In this document: positions 44,030 to 55,760 of the stretch, in pieces
How the letters are laid out: every line of letters starts with the position of its first letter
Numbering within the stretch: position 1 is the stretch's first letter
DNA from: Bolinopsis microptera
Taxonomy: Eukaryota > Ctenophora > Tentaculata > Lobata > Bolinopsidae
Assembly: GCF_026151205.1 (NCBI RefSeq)
Contig: NC_087082.1
Location: forward strand, 2,756,001-2,820,000
Direction: 5' to 3'
DNA: 64,000 nucleotides
The notes under the pieces: generated by a model
Told to the model about the DNA's origin: nothing
Seen by the model: only the letters and a program-made list of their open reading frames with translations
Database searches by the model: none
Made by a program: the position numbers and the translations under genes

Positions 44030-44480
44030 CCTTATCGGGCCTTATTTAGACGGGCATTAAATGAACGGACATAATTATGAACGGACATTAATATGAACGC
44101 TAGAAGGCATTCAAAACCATCAAAAATATGAATTTTTTCCATTTTTTTTTGACTTTTTTATTTCAGCAAATAATTTTTAAATCCATTTTTTTACAGTAAG
44201 TAAGAAAAGTGGTCGTTAAGCAGTAAAAATGTTAAAATATGTGTACATGATCAGTGTCTAATATCACATATCATCTTCATCAAATGTGTTTTCGTGCATG
44301 AAATAGTCCATGCTTAAAGCATCAGTGATTTCTAACTTTATGGAAACCTTTTTTATCAAACTACCCCGGTCCTGCATTTCAGTGTTAACTTTTACAAGCC
44401 ATTCGGCGTGAAGTGGTTTAATCTGAGACAACTTTAAGTTAACATCACGTGGAGCTTTCCTAGCCTTCATTAAATGGCTA
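44030..44480 (-). mobile_element. Truncated pogo-like element with transposase C terminus
   Basis: It opens TA|CCTTATCGGGCCTTATTT, the same terminal repeat as the element at 60613-61422. A minus-strand frame (44470 to 44264) includes NLKLSQIKPLHAEWLV, typical of the C-terminal end of pogo/Tigger DDE transposases. Sequence matches 60640-61060 and then breaks off into repeat family F. Confidence 0.65.
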
Positions 44481-44980
44481 CGTTCCTTGCAACGCGTGAT
44501 CCTTTAATTGAAAAACATGATTTTATTTCTTGGTAATTGACTTGAGACTGGCACCGCGCTGCAATTAGATTGTGCATGGCACCGAAAATGGGAAAGGTTT
44601 CTGCAACAACTTGATTGGATTTGGCGAGGTGCCGTGCAAGCTCATCCCCTTGGTATGATTTTCCAACGTACAGAAAGGTCTGATAATAACGTACCGGCTA
44701 ATCCCGGCCCGGTCAACATAAAATAAAATGAAGAAGCTGTTAATAAAAAACGATTTTACATAATGATAAACCCTAAGATGAGAAATACGTACGGTACGTA
44801 CCTATAAAATAGCTGTACGGTACGTACTTTTAAACTTGAGCTGAAAGGTACAGTGCTTGCAATTGAAAAAAATGCACAAAAACCACGTTCACACATCACA
44901 CGACAACTTTCATGGAAGCTAAATTCGCTTATTGCCGCATTTCAATTTATACCATTAGATTTAGAGCAGTTATATATATA
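44481..44980. repeat. Repeat family F, copy 1
   Basis: Opens atggctacgttccttgcaac and ends ttagatttagagcag. Related copies are at 50715-51440 and 58668-60078. It contains repeated gtacggtacgtac phrases. No conserved reading frame is shared by the copies, so I treat it as non-coding mobile DNA. Confidence 0.75.
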
Positions 44981-46918
44981 TTTTTTTTTTTAATTAAATA
45001 CTTTTCAAATTTTACAGAGTACAGCAATAGATGAATATAAAATAGAATCGTTCAAAATATCGCCCCCATCTGTAAAATATGATGGGCACCCAAACACGGT
45101 AAACACATAGTGAACTATGTCCGCAGTAACTTGGACCCATTACATCGAATTAATCTAAATCCAAAAATTTATGAAAAACTATTTAATAACAAACAAATCC
45201 ATGGTGAATAACTGTGGATATATAGTCAAAATTGGTATTTCAATACGTCAAATTCCAGATACATTAGATACAGGTCTGATATGGTCATTAATGTGTGAGG
45301 TGTGCGGGTGAAGTGTGATATGATGTTGAAAGTATAGGAAGGTAGATAAAAAAATTAATAAAACAAAAATAATAATAATATGGGGAGCAAAGAGACTAGG
45401 CTAGGCTGTTGTTTCACTATCCAATAAATATTTCCATAGATGCTTAGTGACCTCAGCTTTGAAAACACTTGTAGACACAATCTGTCTTACCTGTAAAGGG
45501 AGTCCATTCCACAGTATATGGGTTCTGTAGAAAAATGATTTTGCCAGTGGGCTATTTGAGGTACATAAGGTGTGTGAATTCTGACTTAACTTAGGTAAAA
45601 TTGATGACACAATAGACAGACTGTCGAGGTGGCAACGTCTTAGTCGAGAAGTGCCCTGATATAAAGTGAGATAGTGAGGCAGCCATACAGGAATTAAATT
45701 GTTCAGAACTTTGTGGAAAAAAATAAGATCATTCAAGTCAAACTTTTGAGACAAAGGGAGAATGTCGACAAGCTTGCACTTTTTGACATATTGCTCAGGT
45801 GGATAACTGCGGCCCTCTTCAGACAGAATCCATTTAATAGCTCTCTTTTGGAGACTTTCTAATTTATCACTAAGTGATTTATTACAAGGGCGCCAGATTA
45901 TGGAACAATTTTCGAATTGGCTACGAACCAGGGAGAGGTAAAGCGCCCGGCGACGTTTCTGATCAATGACAATATGGCCATCTCTTCTGACCATACCAAG
46001 TTGTTGGCAGGCCTTAGTATAAATTCTGTCGCACTGACTATTCCAACTGAGCTTAGGAGTAACATCGACTCCAAGATCTTTTTCTAACTCTACATACACA
46101 AGAGGAGAGCCATCAAGATTATATGCGAATGGAGGAGATAAAGATGGTTTTCCTGAAACAATAAGCACTTTACATTTTGCTGGATGGAATCGCATTTTGT
46201 TTCTAAGTGCCCAGTCAGAGAGATAGTCTATATCCATTTGTAAATTGGTATTATCAGAAGATGAATGTATTTTACGCCAGATTTTTGTATCATCGGCATA
46301 CAAAACAATATCAGTATTATCCGAAAGGCCAAGAGGAATATCATTGATAAACAATTGACAATACAAAAAGTAAGGGACCAAGGATAGAGCCCTGGGGGAC
46401 ACCAGAATTAACTGAGAGGGTAGATGACATCTCATTACAAATAACCACTCTTTGGTAACGGCCTTGAAGGTAATTGGTAAGAAATTTGAGAAGTGTACCA
46501 TCAATGTTATATAAGGTCTTTAGCTTATGAAGAAGGATATCATGATTTACAGAATCAAATGCCTTAGCAAAATCAAAATACACAACATGATTGATAATGT
46601 TTTCGTTAAGAGACAATGCCAGGCTATCACAAAAATCAACCATATTGGTTGTGCATGACTTGTGCTCTAGAAAACCATGCTGCCTGGGATCAAGAAGGGT
46701 ACTTGTCAAAGAAAGCAGTTTACGTTTAACAATGCGCTCAAAAACTTTCATGACTAAACAAGTAAGGGATATTGGTCTATAGTTTTCAACCTCACTTTTC
46801 TTACCTTTCTTAAATATTGGGACAACATTTGCAAGTTTCCATTCTTGTGGAATGTAGCCGCTGTTGTAGGATCCACGAAAAATGCATGTTAGAGGGTAAG
46901 CTAAACCTACGGAACAAA
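44981..46918 (-). pseudogene. 5'-truncated CR1/Jockey-type LINE
   Basis: On the minus strand, from about 46910 downward, the RT reads SGYIPQEWKLANVVPIFKKG, ENYRPISLT, RQHGFLEHKSCTTNMV, FAKAFDSVNHD, SGVPQGSILGPLLF and, after a frameshift near 46370, INDIPLGL and the catalytic YADDT. It ends with the usual WNGLPL region and a stop at about 45401. About 400 bp of 3' untranslated sequence end in a poly-T tract on the plus strand (44983-44993), i.e. the poly-A tail. The 5' endonuclease half is missing. It is inserted between repeat F (left) and repeat E (right). Confidence 0.85.
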
Positions 46919-46929
46919 TATAATACGTA

Positions 46930-48118
46930 CGTATAAAAACAACGTACTACAATTTCAACTGCTGATGATTCTTTCAAAGAAATTTCTAATAAAATAGTAA
47001 ACTCAGTGCCAACAATTTAAAATGAAATCAAAGGGGTCGTTCACATATTACGTAATCAGCCGACGCCAGGGGAGAGGGGAGTTTCCAAATGATTACACTA
47101 GTGTAATTTTGACACAATACACAATAGATGTGTGCAAAACCCATAATCATGGGTAGAGTGGACTGCTGCCAGACGCCAGTGTCTCTCTTTCCCAAACAAA
47201 AGGAAATGATATTAATTTGATTGACCGTTCTCAAATGCAAAATGATACCGAGAATGAAATCGGTCGCTCGCTTTTCCCATTCATTCACGGCTAATTACGA
47301 ATAGTAATAAGTTTTGATTAATTACATCAATCACATGCTCGGTATCATTTTTCATTTGAGAACGGTCAATCACCAATATTTTTTTACAAATTCAGTCGCG
47401 GACCTTATGTGATTTAATGCAGCCTCCGCCCCCAATAATTATGAATCAACGGAAATTTGCCTTGTGTCACAGCGAAGGTATGTGTTTTTCGATCTAGGAA
47501 AAATTTGTAAACATCATTGAAGAATTCAGGAGACATGTACCTTGCTCGGATATTAGATTATGAAAATATGTGGAATCTATTTATCAAAGAAGTGGATTAA
47601 TAAACAGGAAACTTATGCTTTGTTTTTCATAAAGTAGAGGGCGGATGGAATTGTTGTTACCTTGACGGTGACCTGGACAATAATAGGTTAGCAGTCTGCA
47701 CTCTGCAGGATTATATGGATTATGGACACATTCATTGGAGTTTGAGGATATTGGTAAATATTAGGATAATGATTAGGATAATCGTCTCATCCTCTAGGCA
47801 AATTTTGTCATATAACGACATCGTGATCAGATGATTAGATATCTCTTAAATTCGGCCGGCAGTGAGTTGTAAACTTTGTCACATTATAAAAACTAACAGA
47901 GTTAACATCATTGTCCTAATCTGGTACCTAATCTTCTACAGCGGTGTACCCCATAAAGTGTGACTTTTTTCCACTTCTATAATTTTGACAAAATCTAACT
48001 TCATTGTATTTGTTATTTTTAACTGAATTTTGTCGGAAATATGATTGAATTGATAATATCAATAATGACTAAAAATATGACTATAGTGATTAAGTATCTG
48101 CTAAAAAAAGCCAGCCAT
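46930..48118. repeat. Repeat family E, copy 1
   Basis: The span from acaacgtactacaatttcaa to ccagccatctcaaaaatt recurs at 53000-54330 and, truncated, at 61750-62710, with high similarity. It holds half of the Harbinger-like terminal motif (ggggtcgttcacatattacg) and a hairpin at 47219-47371. The minus-strand frame near 47028-47288 varies in length and frame among the copies, arguing against coding function. Confidence 0.85.
47219..47371. mobile_element. 153-bp hairpin MITE inside repeat E
   Basis: Ends gattgaccgttctcaaatg and the inverse catttgagaacggtcaatc, followed inward by aaaatgataccgag / ctcggtatcatttt. Present also in copy 2 (about 53290-53445), but internally deleted in copy 3 near 62048. 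Confidence 0.75.
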
Positions 48119-48144
48119 CTCAAAAATTGGTAATCGTACTGTAG

Positions 48145-49009
48145 TGCGACACGTACTCTAGTGCGACACGTACTCTAGTGCGAAGTCCGACAAAAACACC
48201 CTCTGTCGCAGTACAGTACGTGTCGCACTACGATCCAGGTAGCGTACTCTAGTGCGACAAAATATCCTGACTTATTTCCAAGTTCAGGTCACATCCTATC
48301 CTTCTTATGGACCATTAAGTGATTCGTCGGGTCGGTTCACGTCACTTATTTCGAAGTGATCTTGCGAATACGATTCGTCGGTTCACATCACGTGTTTCGA
48401 AGTGATCCACTGATCATAATTCCTTCGGGTCAGCCACGTATGCAGTGTGTGATCCACTGGGTAACTCGTAAGCAGCATATGATCCTCATTCCTATTACAC
48501 GCATCGTATGAAGATATATCTCCGATTGGGATAACAAGTTCATATGCTTGGGCCATATATAAGGTCACGATGATCCTACCAAAGCATCGAACAGCCTCGG
48601 AGATGGATTCCTTTGCTGACTACTACGAACGTACCTGGGTCGGAACACAAACCTCCTCCCCCCTCTACACCCACTGGATCTGGAATCAACGGGATGCTGT
48701 CATGGCCGGACTCCCCAGAAGTTCCAACATTGCTGAGGGTTGGCACAACGGTTTTCGATCCTTGATGGGCTGCACCAACCCTACTATCTGGAGATTTATC
48801 GACGTCCTGAAGAAGGAGCAGGATCTAACCCAATGGAAGATCAACCAGAAGATGCTCAGACAACCACCTCCTCGCCGACTGAAGAAGTGGACCGATTACG
48901 ACCGTCGCTTGAACGCTGTGATTGATAGCTACGATGATTATGACAGAATGGATTATTTGAAGTGGAGGTTTCGCACTAGGGTACATGTCGCACTAGAGTA
49001 CGTGTCGCA
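48145..49009 (+). mobile_element. Deleted MULE-type transposon
   Basis: The left end carries tandem TGCGACACGTACTCTAG units (48145-48190), and the right end carries the inverse (48971-49009: tcgcactagagtacgtgtcgca). The enclosed frame is the tail of a MULE/FLYWCH-type transposase. No clear 8-9 bp target duplication is seen: the left neighbour is repeat E, the right neighbour a host-gene fragment. Confidence 0.7.
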
Positions 49010-49058
49010 GGAAAGGCCACAGATTTCCCAGAATGGCACGCAGTTATCCAATACGTAA
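48570..49058 (+). pseudogene. C-terminal part of a MULE/FLYWCH-associated transposase
   Basis: About 146 residues show FADYYERTWVG, PLYTHWIWN, the diagnostic SSNIAEGWHNGFRSL and NPTIWRFIDVLKKEQDL. This is the tail of transposases found beside FLYWCH fingers in invertebrates. The catalytic DDE part is absent, so the product cannot transpose. The last 16 residues (after 49009) come from antisense sequence of an unrelated gene fragment. Confidence 0.75.
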
Positions 49059-49272
49059 TGGCTTCTTCGGAAAACTTAATTTCCATGTTAGTAGATCCAA
49101 CAGTGCCCGAATCGTCACGGAATTTTATTATCATGGCTGAAAACCCGCCAATTTCAGCATCGGTCTTAATCTGTAGAGATACAACATCCTCAAAATCTAC
49201 AGAAGGCGATTTCTGAGTGCCGTCTATTACCTATGAATAGGTATGTTTTAAATTTGCAATTTAAGGGCTTAA
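49010..49272 (-). pseudogene. Fragment of the secreted-protein gene at 55761-56408
   Basis: The stretch aaaggccacag through gccgtctattac matches 56116-56327 at roughly 85 percent, and ctatgaataggtatg through aagggcttaa matches the 5' flank at 56433-56470. The part encoding the signal peptide is deleted between. It abuts the MULE end on the left and a foldback element on the right. Non-functional. Confidence 0.8.
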
Positions 49273-50700
49273 GGGGAGATACATAAGCCCTTATACATAC
49301 ACCAAAAACGTTTTTGCTCCGAACATCGATTTTATTTTATATTATGGTTAAATAGACAAAAAGAATAAGATTGCAAACCTTCAAAATTTTCTAAAAATAT
49401 TCCCTCATCGAGAAAAAAAATATTTTTCTTTTTCGAAAATTTTTAAAATTTGGAGAAGTCTGTCACTGTAATACCGATAGTTCGGCCATTTTGAAAGTTT
49501 TTTGGCTGATTTTGTTACTGAACATTACTTACGATCCATACAAGAAGCCATTGAAAGGATTATATAATTGAACGATAAATGACGAAGTTACAGACCAAAC
49601 AAGGTCGAAAAAATAAAAATTGAAATTTTTCCCACTTCTAAAGTTGTACATTTCACCAATCACCCGGGTCAGCAGATATTGCTTCAAAAATTGTTGTGAG
49701 TGTAGCTGATGATCATATCAAACTTTTTGGAGTAGGATTTCTCTCAGATTTGAGGTTTAAGCTATGCAATGTAGCCTCAAACGACTTAGTAAAATTCATC
49801 GTAAAAAAGGGCAAAAAAGGGCAAAAAAGGCAGATTTAAGGCTTAAAATGCCTATAACTCAAAAAGTATCAGTTTTTTTGAAATAATTTTTACAGGATCG
49901 TAATCAGCTTGGTAAGAAAAATCTTTTAGTACGACATTTATAATATTTAAAGACACAAAATTTGTAAATAAATGTGTACAATTTGTACAAAATTTATACA
50001 AGGGGGGACCCTTGTGTTCGAGCTAGAAAATTATTTAAGACAATTTGTCTTCTAAAAGCACCTATTTGGTACTAAAAGATTCGTCTTACCAAGCTGATTA
50101 CGATTCTGTTAAAATTATTTCAAAAAAACTGATACTTTTTGAGTTATAGGCATTTTAAGCCTTAAATCTGCCTTTTTTGCACTTTTTTACGATGAATTTT
50201 ACTAAGTCGTTTGAGGCTACATTGCATAGCTTGAACCTCAAATCTGAGAGAAATCCTACTCCAAAAAGTTTGATATGATCATCAGCTACACTCACAACAA
50301 TTTTTGAAGCAATATCTGCTGACCCGGGTGATTGGTGAAATGTACAACTTTAGAAGTGGGAAAAATTTCAATTTTTATTTTTTCGACCTTGTTTGGTCTG
50401 TAACTTCGTCATTTATCGTTCAATTATATAATCCTTTCAATGGCTTCTTGTATGGATCGTAAGTAATGTTCAGTAACAAAATCAGCCAAAAAACTTTTAA
50501 AATGGCCGAACTATCGGTATTACAGTGACAGACTTCTCCAAATTTTAAAAATTTTCGAAAAAGAAAAATATTTTTTTTCTCGATGAGGGAATATTTATAG
50601 AAAATTTTGAAGGTTTGCAATCTTATTCTTTTTGTCTATTTAACCATAATATAAAATAAAATCGATGTTCGGAGCAAAAACGTTTTTGGTGTATCTCCCC
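49273..50700. mobile_element. Foldback element 2 (1.4 kb, TTAA-flanked)
   Basis: Starts GGGGAGATAC and ends GTATCTCCCC, flanked by TTAA (49269-49272 and 50701-50704). Arms of about 650 bp are near-identical inverses, with the turn near 50000 (acaaggggggacccttgtg). The left arm carries a 16-bp insert (taagcccttatacata). The unoccupied site is visible in the intact gene flank at 56460-56475 (gggcTTAAcaag), showing that exactly TTAA was duplicated. No transposase. Confidence 0.9.
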
Positions 50701-50714
50701 TTAACAATTAGTAG

Positions 50715-51440
50715 AGATTAGTAATGACTGTATCTTAACTTAAAACCATGAAACTTTACAACAGTACTGTCCGTTGTAGTAGACGTTGAAGAAAGACACA
50801 GGAAGAACAGAAAGAGTTTAAAGCATTACTTGAAACATGCAATATGGCCCGCAAGACAGGAGCCATACTAAATTACTTTAAATCTATCGTACCCTGCAAC
50901 GTAGCCAGTTTTATATAAATGGCTACGTTCCTTGCAGCGCGTGATCCTTTAATTGAAAAACATTATTTTATTTCTGGTGGTAATTGACTTAAAACTGGGA
51001 CCGCGCTGCAATTAGATTGTGCGTGGCACCGAAAATGGGAAAGGTTTCTGCAACAACTTGATTCAATGATTGGATTTGGCGAGGTGCCGTGCAAGCTAAT
51101 CCCCTTGGTATGATTTTCCAACGTACAGAAAGGTCTGATAATAACGTACTGGCTAATCCCGGCCCGGTCAAAATAAAATAAAATGAAGAAGCTGTTAATA
51201 AAAAACGGTTTTACATAATGATAAACCCTAAGATGAGAAATACGTACGGTACGTACCTTTAAAAATAGCTGTACGGTACGTACTTTTAAACTTGAGCTGA
51301 AAGGTACAGTGCTTGCAATTGAAAAAAAAGCACAAAGACCACGTTCACACATCACACGACAACTTTCATGGAAGCTGAATTCGCTTATCGCCGCATTTCA
51401 ATTTATACCATTAGATTTAGAGCAGTTGTATAATACGTGC
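50715..51440. repeat. Repeat family F, copy 2
   Basis: Opens taatgactgtatcttaactt and ends ttagagcagttgtataatac. It matches 58668-60078 and 44481-44980. It includes the hairpin gtagccag...atggctac at about 50901-50926. The apparent minus-strand frame of 130 codons is not conserved in the other copies. Confidence 0.8.
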
Positions 51441-52999
51441 GGGCAAAAATGTTCCAGAAGGGTTGGACTGCATGTGACATTGGATTTGGCGCTTTGAACT
51501 ATGTTGGTTGAAAAAGTTGGCAGATGTTGTTTACGCGATTTTGAGCGCATTCTCATTGTGTAAAACAAACTTTAGAGACTACGAATATTTTATGAATAAA
51601 AGAAGGATGAGGCTGATGCCTCAGCTTGCTGAAAAACTAGTGTTTATTTACTCCAATAAGCACATTAAAATGTGATACTGATTTTATCTGTCACTGCTCA
51701 TTTTTATTTCTCACTGTTAATTTATTATCTTAATAATTCCTTTTTTCGACTACTACCTCAAATAAAATTATGATTATACTAAAGGAACATTGCAAGTACT
51801 CCACTGACTTTGAAAAAAGTTACATTTTTGCCCAAAAAAGGCTGAACCCTATAGGGCCTGTACGGTACGTACCTTTAAAAGTTGCTGTACCGTACGTACT
51901 TTAAGCTTTTAAGCCCAGGACCGTACTTGTCATTATAGCATAAAGAGATCACGTCAGGATGCCTTAGGAGGTAACTAAGTAACTCTGAGTATGAGTTCAA
52001 GGAGGAAAGTAACAGTTCCTGCTTGAACCTAGCGGGACCGGTGCACTAATCAGCACTATCAATTAGACTTTTCGTTTCACTAATTTTTTCGGGGAAGGAG
52101 TATTGACTATTGAGAAGCCAGGGGTGTTCCGCAGAAGCAATATTACGAGGCAATTGGATCTCATCCGCCCTTTGATTGTGGAATTTAATTAAAATTCCCT
52201 ACCAGGAGTAGGACTATATCAGTATACTAGTGTAACCCGGCCTACGGCAGGGATTTCACTGCCGCAGTTAAAAAGGGTAGGAGTAATTACCCGCTGAGTC
52301 AAAACCCGGATTAGGCGAGCAATTCTATTCGGAGTGCCCTCACGTATCCAATAGTATGCTTAAAAATTAGTAATTCTTAATCAATAATCAATAGAAATTA
52401 ACCCTTAATATTAACCCTTAATATTAACCCTTAATATAACCCTTAATATAACCCTTAATATAACACCATGCACCACACCAGCCTATCATATTTGTGAACA
52501 TGCATTACATTGTCGTATGAAAGTATGAACTCTCTCTACAGTCCAAACAGACCGTTTGAGCACTCCCTCCCCTAATAAGTTTATAGTATTATATGACCAT
52601 GTAATATATACGCCATGTAATATATACGCTACATATGCAGAGAGAGAGAGAGCTAGCCCCGTAACTCTTGCCGTTCTTCTCAAGCCATTTTATGTAACAT
52701 ATTTTGTGGTACAAAACCATCAATTAAACCACTTACCACCGGCCGATTTTTATAAAATTTGCTTATTGGCTTCGTCAGAGTTTTGTCGGCACTATACCGA
52801 AAAAACCAGTCCCGTAACTATTACCGTTTTTTTTGTATAACCGTTCGGAAATTACACACAGACACACACACAGACACATACACAGACACACACACATTCT
52901 GGTGTTATTAAGTTGATCTGTATATAAATATATCAGCCATAGTCCTACAGACTGGTAATCCAATTGTCCAGGTAACACAAATTCCAACTGCTCTCTAAT
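51441..52999. other. Non-coding, with simple repeats
   Basis: No exon is supported. There is a tandem ttaatattaaccc array at about 52395-52465 and a CA-rich microsatellite at 52855-52895. The stretch near 52230-52290 resembles 20640-20700. Confidence 0.5.
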
Positions 53000-54330
53000 T
53001 TATAAAAAAACAACGTACTACAATTTCAACTGCTGATGATTCTTTCAAAGAAATTTCTAATAAAACAGTAAACTCAGTGCCAACAATTTAAAATGAAATC
53101 AAAGGGGTCGTTCACATATTACGTAATCAGCCGACGCCAGGGGAGAGGGGAGTTTCCAAATGATTACACTAGTGTAATTTTGACACAATACACATAAATA
53201 GATGTGTGCAAAACCCATAATCATGGGTAGAGTGGACTGCTGCCAGACGCCAGTGTCTCTCTTTCCCAAACAAAAGGAAATGATATTAATTTGATTGACC
53301 GTTCTCAAATGCAAAATGATACCGAGAATGAAATCGGTCGCTCGCTTTTCCCATTCATTCACGGCTAATTACGAATAGTAATAAGTTTTGATTAATTACA
53401 TCAATCACAAGCTCGGTATCATTTTTCATTTGAGAACGGTTAATCACCAATAATTTTTTACAAATTCAGTCGCGGACCTTATGTGATTTAATGCAGCCTC
53501 CGCCCCCCAATAATTATGAATCAACGGAAATTTGCCTTGTAAATAGGTTAGCAGTCTGCACTCTGCAGGATTATATGGATTATGGACACATTCATTGGAG
53601 TTTGAGGATATTTCAAATAACGGAGTAGTTCGCTGTTTATTAGTCTCATGATTGAAATACTGATATCTGGATATTATCCGGTTGGAAGAGACAAGGACAA
53701 GTGAAACAAGGAAGTTAGGAGTAAGGGCAAATTTTCGGCGTCAACGCCATCTTCAGGCTCAAATTATTTGTTATATAGTAGTGTTGAAAGTATTAATACT
53801 TTCAACACTACTATATAACAAATAATTTGAGCCTGAAGATGGCGTTGACGCCGAAAATTTGCCCTTACTCCTAACTTCCTTGTTTCACTTGTCCTTGTCT
53901 CTTCCAACCGGATAATATCCAGATATCAGTATTTGAGGATATTGGTAAATATTAGGATAATGATTAGGATAATCGTCTCATCCTCTAGGCAAATTTTGTC
54001 ATATAACGACATCGTGATCAGATGATTAGATATCTCTTAAATTCGGCCGGCAGTGAGTTGTAAACTTTGTCACATTACAAAAACTAACAGAGTTAACATC
54101 ATTGTCCTAATCTGGTACCTAATCTTCTATACAGCGGTATACCCCATAAAGTGTGACTTTTTTCCACTTCTATAATTTTGACAAAATCTAACTTCAAGTT
54201 CATTGTATTTGTTATTTTTAACTGAATTTTGTCGGAAATATGATTGAATTGATAATATTAATAATGACTAAAAATATGACTATAGTGATTAAGTATCTGC
54301 TAAAAAAAGCCAGCCATCTCAAAAATTACA
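53000..54330. repeat. Repeat family E, copy 2
   Basis: Nearly identical to 46930-48118 apart from the palindromic insertion at 53613-53931 and small indels. It lacks the interval equivalent to 47480-47670 of copy 1. Confidence 0.85.
53613..53931. mobile_element. Insertion containing a perfect 280-bp palindrome, 12-bp target duplication
   Basis: Repeat E copy 1 supplies the empty site: the phrase tttgaggatatt, single at 47740, is duplicated here at 53601-53612 and 53932-53943. The insert has a 42-bp non-palindromic left part (tcaaataacggagtagttcg...) and then a palindrome centred on agtattaatact between 53794 and 53795, with no spacer and no mismatch seen. Each arm carries cctgaagatggcgttgacgc followed by cgaaa, resembling a hammerhead core (CUGANGA, stem, GAAA). 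Inverted long terminal repeats plus a one-sided extension recall Penelope-like elements. Confidence 0.75.
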
Positions 54331-55053
54331 TATTGTAGACTGCACTACTGCAGTTATCGACATTATTTATGGCCGAGATCCAATTTCTTTTAAATGATCT
54401 CCTGAACATGTTCCGAAAGTTTTATGGTGATCGATCAACAAATTTAGGAGGGTAAATATTTGTAGACCCGATTTTCACTACATACGGGATGATGATTAAT
54501 CACTCTACACTCGACTGTCACGTGACTTTTTCAACCCCTTCTCTAGCTGGTCCTGAACGACTATTCGAAACCCTAACCCTCTAATCTGATCCCAACCCTA
54601 ACCCTAACCCAATCCTTAACAAAAGCATATACTGAAACCCTAACTAGATATTTGACTAACTTCCTTATACGGTCATATCACGTGATCGAAACAGTTTTTC
54701 GTTGTATCACGTTGCGACCCCCACGGTCGTTTCACTATGGTCCTGACGATACAGGGGGAGCCGCGCACTAATTCGTGCGCGGCGGGTCATACAACGTATG
54801 ACATGTTTTTCGCCAATATCTCGTCAGGGGAGCATTTTAACCCTATGTCATGGAGGGTGATTCGGAATCAACGTCCGAAAATACATCGATTGAAGTTGGT
54901 TTCAACTGTCGGGGGCCCTTTTAGAACAATCTCGAAGATCGACTGTAAAGTGATTTAGCACGCTCGCAGTTCACGGGCACGTCAAACTATTATGCGCGTA
55001 TTAAAATCAACATTTATCTTCGTATCTTAGATTTTAGATGTTCAACTACCCAG
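54331..55053. other. Non-coding, with telomere-like motif
   Basis: About 54568-54612 contains several CCCTAA units (aaccctaaccctctaatctg, cccaaccctaaccctaaccc). A related shorter stretch is at 30515-30545, in the same sequence context (gattaatcactc...gtcacgtgactttt), so this is a dispersed repeat rather than a telomere. A 73-codon plus-strand frame at 54737 has no recognisable features. Confidence 0.5.
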
Positions 55054-55431
55054 TCACTGGTTGAGGTCTGTAGAAATCAGTCGCAGAAAGTCATAAAACG
55101 AAGAAAACAGTATCTTTGCAATGCTCCTGCTCCAGTAAGTTCTCCAGTTAGTGTTTATACCACACGTTGAGCCTGAAATCAGGTAGTTGATCACCTCCAC
55201 CCCGTTACAGTGTACCACTAGTCTGATACCTGAGGTTCTAGTTAACGTTACCCTCCATACCTTGTCTGTTGCAGTAGGTAGGTCAGTACTCAGTAGGGAA
55301 GTTAGTGTTGTACGAGCTACAACTCCAGAAAGCCGGTAAGGTTTCCTGGGCATGTAATGTGTAAAACTAAACGATCCATTGTCAATTGTCATATGGGTTG
55401 CCGTTTTGGGTGATACAATAAAGAATGCCAA
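55054..55431 (-). pseudogene. Partial paralogue of the neighbouring secreted-protein gene
   Basis: A frame of about 125 residues aligns with the middle of the 215-residue neighbour: DLPTATDKVWRVTLTRTS against NLPSEVEKVWTITIVEG, then HCNGVEVINYLISGSTC against LCNDIEVLDFLMSAETC. It lacks a signal peptide, an ATG in good position and the hydrophobic tail. It may be an exon of a second gene whose first exon I cannot find, or a remnant. Confidence 0.55.
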
Positions 55432-55760
55432 TATTTGAGGAGCCGATAAAATTTCTCAATTATCGAATTTCTACTCATCACAACTAACAATATTATATAT
55501 AACAACATTATATTGTAACCCAAAGTCTTTTTTTTTCTGAAAATTTCTTTCTAAATAAATAAACTTCACTAAAAACTATTCATACTACCTAAAAAATGAA
55601 AGTTATACGAAATATAATATTGATAACGTTACAAAAATTGTAAAACAATTACGTAACAGAGGTGTTTCATACTCTACAAACAGTTATGTACTCTACAAAT
55701 TTCTATGTAAGTCTTTAAACATCAAGAGTCTACAAACATTAACACTGTTCCGCAGCAACT

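Noticed and set aside
50963-51355. 130-codon minus-strand frame in repeat F
   Set aside because: It is broken differently in the other two F copies and has no recognisable feature.
54568-54612. Telomere or interstitial telomere tract
   Set aside because: Only a handful of CCCTAA units occur, and the same context recurs at 30.5 kb, so it is part of a dispersed repeat.
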